Source: Plutella xylostella (lineage: Eukaryota; Arthropoda; Insecta; Lepidoptera; Plutellidae). From it: DNA of 64,000 nucleotides. The notes under the pieces are model-generated. The model saw nothing but the letters and a program-made list of their open reading frames with translations, made no database searches and was not told the DNA's origin. Positions 63,600-64,000 of this stretch are shown here, one piece after another. The translations under genes were made by a program, and so were the position numbers. Every line of letters starts with the position of its first letter. The stretch's first letter is position 1. Where the stretch lies: positions 2,373,501-2,437,500 of the forward strand of contig NC_064011.1 of NCBI RefSeq assembly GCF_932276165.1. The letters run 5' to 3'.

Positions 63600-63911
63600 G
63601 TCCGCCACAAAGCCAAGCATTAGTTAGTATGTGGCGTCATAAAACTCAAGGCCAGTATAGGCAAGGCATAACATTTTCCTAACAACGAATTGATGAATAT
63701 GCGGGTCGCCGAACTGAAATGGGAGTGGGCGGGACACTTGGTCCGTCGGGAGGACGGAAGGTGGACAAAAAGGGTTGGCAGACCACCTGCTAGATGGTCC
63801 GATGACATCTGCAAGGTTGCAGGGAAGCAGTGGACCACAGCGGCACAGGACCGGAAGAATATCGTACAAATCCATCCTTATGCCTATACCCAAAAGTGGG
63901 CGATAGAAGGC

Positions 63912-63957
<46 letters not shown>

Positions 63958-63960
63958 GGA
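63600..63960 (+). mobile_element. RTE-type LINE 3' end with (GAT)n tail
   Basis: The plus strand encodes MMNMRVAELKWEWAGHLVRR, EDGRWTKRVGRPPARWSDDI, CKVAGKQWTTAAQDR, ending KWAIEG-stop at 63912-63914, then (GAT)n to about 63950. A small frame disturbance (NIVQIHPYAYTQ for the usual W..L.EAYVQQ) marks decay. Same family as 11022-11079 and 15940-16200. 5'-truncated. Confidence 0.8.
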
Positions 63961-64000
63961 ATTAAGACAATCCCATAATAACAAAATGATAGTCATGAAA

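Overview
This window looks like a piece of a lepidopteran (moth or butterfly) nuclear genome. It is AT-rich and has no operons. It carries repeat families I associate with Lepidoptera: the GTCTGTCTG...GGGAACAGCT short repeat, CCGACTTC-ended fold-back elements, a tRNA-derived SINE, and RTE-type LINE tails with (GAT)n. Coding exons have GT-AG borders. Most of the window is transposable elements, many inserted inside one another. I cannot name the species.

Host genes take up very little of the window. (1) The first coding exon of the ubiquitin ligase gene Cbl lies on the minus strand (7837-8378). Its later exons must be beyond the left edge. (2) An unidentified minus-strand gene is supported by three exons with matching phases (48131-48253, 47578-47685, 26170-26361). 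Its 3'UTR carries a perfect 36-bp hairpin directly before AATAAA. The 21-kb last intron is packed with transposons. (3) A first exon encoding the start of a THAP zinc finger lies on the plus strand (54001-54071).

Layout. 1-7.75 kb: a decayed hAT element holds a Tc1-like fold-back element, which holds a Jockey LINE. 7.8-8.4 kb: Cbl exon 1. 8.7-12 kb: small TIR elements and a tRNA-SINE. 12.3-25.8 kb: the two ends of a probable old hAT enclose two TIR elements, a 5'-truncated RTE LINE, a CR1-superfamily LINE with an intact ORF2, and a small hAT with a perfect 8-bp target duplication. 26-27.7 kb: the terminal exon and three MITEs. 28-33.2 kb: a 5'-truncated CR1 LINE whose 3' part is tandemly duplicated (1,777 bp, about 3 differences seen). 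33.2-34.5 kb: MITEs, one interrupted by a hAT-like element. 34.6-38.4 kb: an I-like LINE broken by a 1.05-kb palindrome. 38.4-41.5 kb: TIR elements and an internally deleted LINE. 41.85-47.54 kb: a short repeat split by a hAT that is itself split by a CR1 LINE with both ORFs open. 47.6-48.3 kb: two host exons beside a 420-bp pentanucleotide array. 49-56.5 kb: fold-back elements, LINE tails and the THAP exon. 56.7-63.4 kb: a large composite inverted-repeat interval whose arms each hold an inward-facing TATA/initiator promoter. 63.6-64 kb: an RTE tail.

The genes do not form a pathway. The coding content is transposon enzymes (endonuclease/reverse transcriptase, RNA-binding ORF1 proteins) plus isolated host exons. 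The most interesting observations are the promoter-bearing inverted-repeat interval, the covarying hairpin arms in two dispersed fold-back copies, the 3'UTR hairpin, and a tandem duplication whose breakpoint lies 6 bp inside a MITE terminus. All calls come from reading the sequence; no database search was run.
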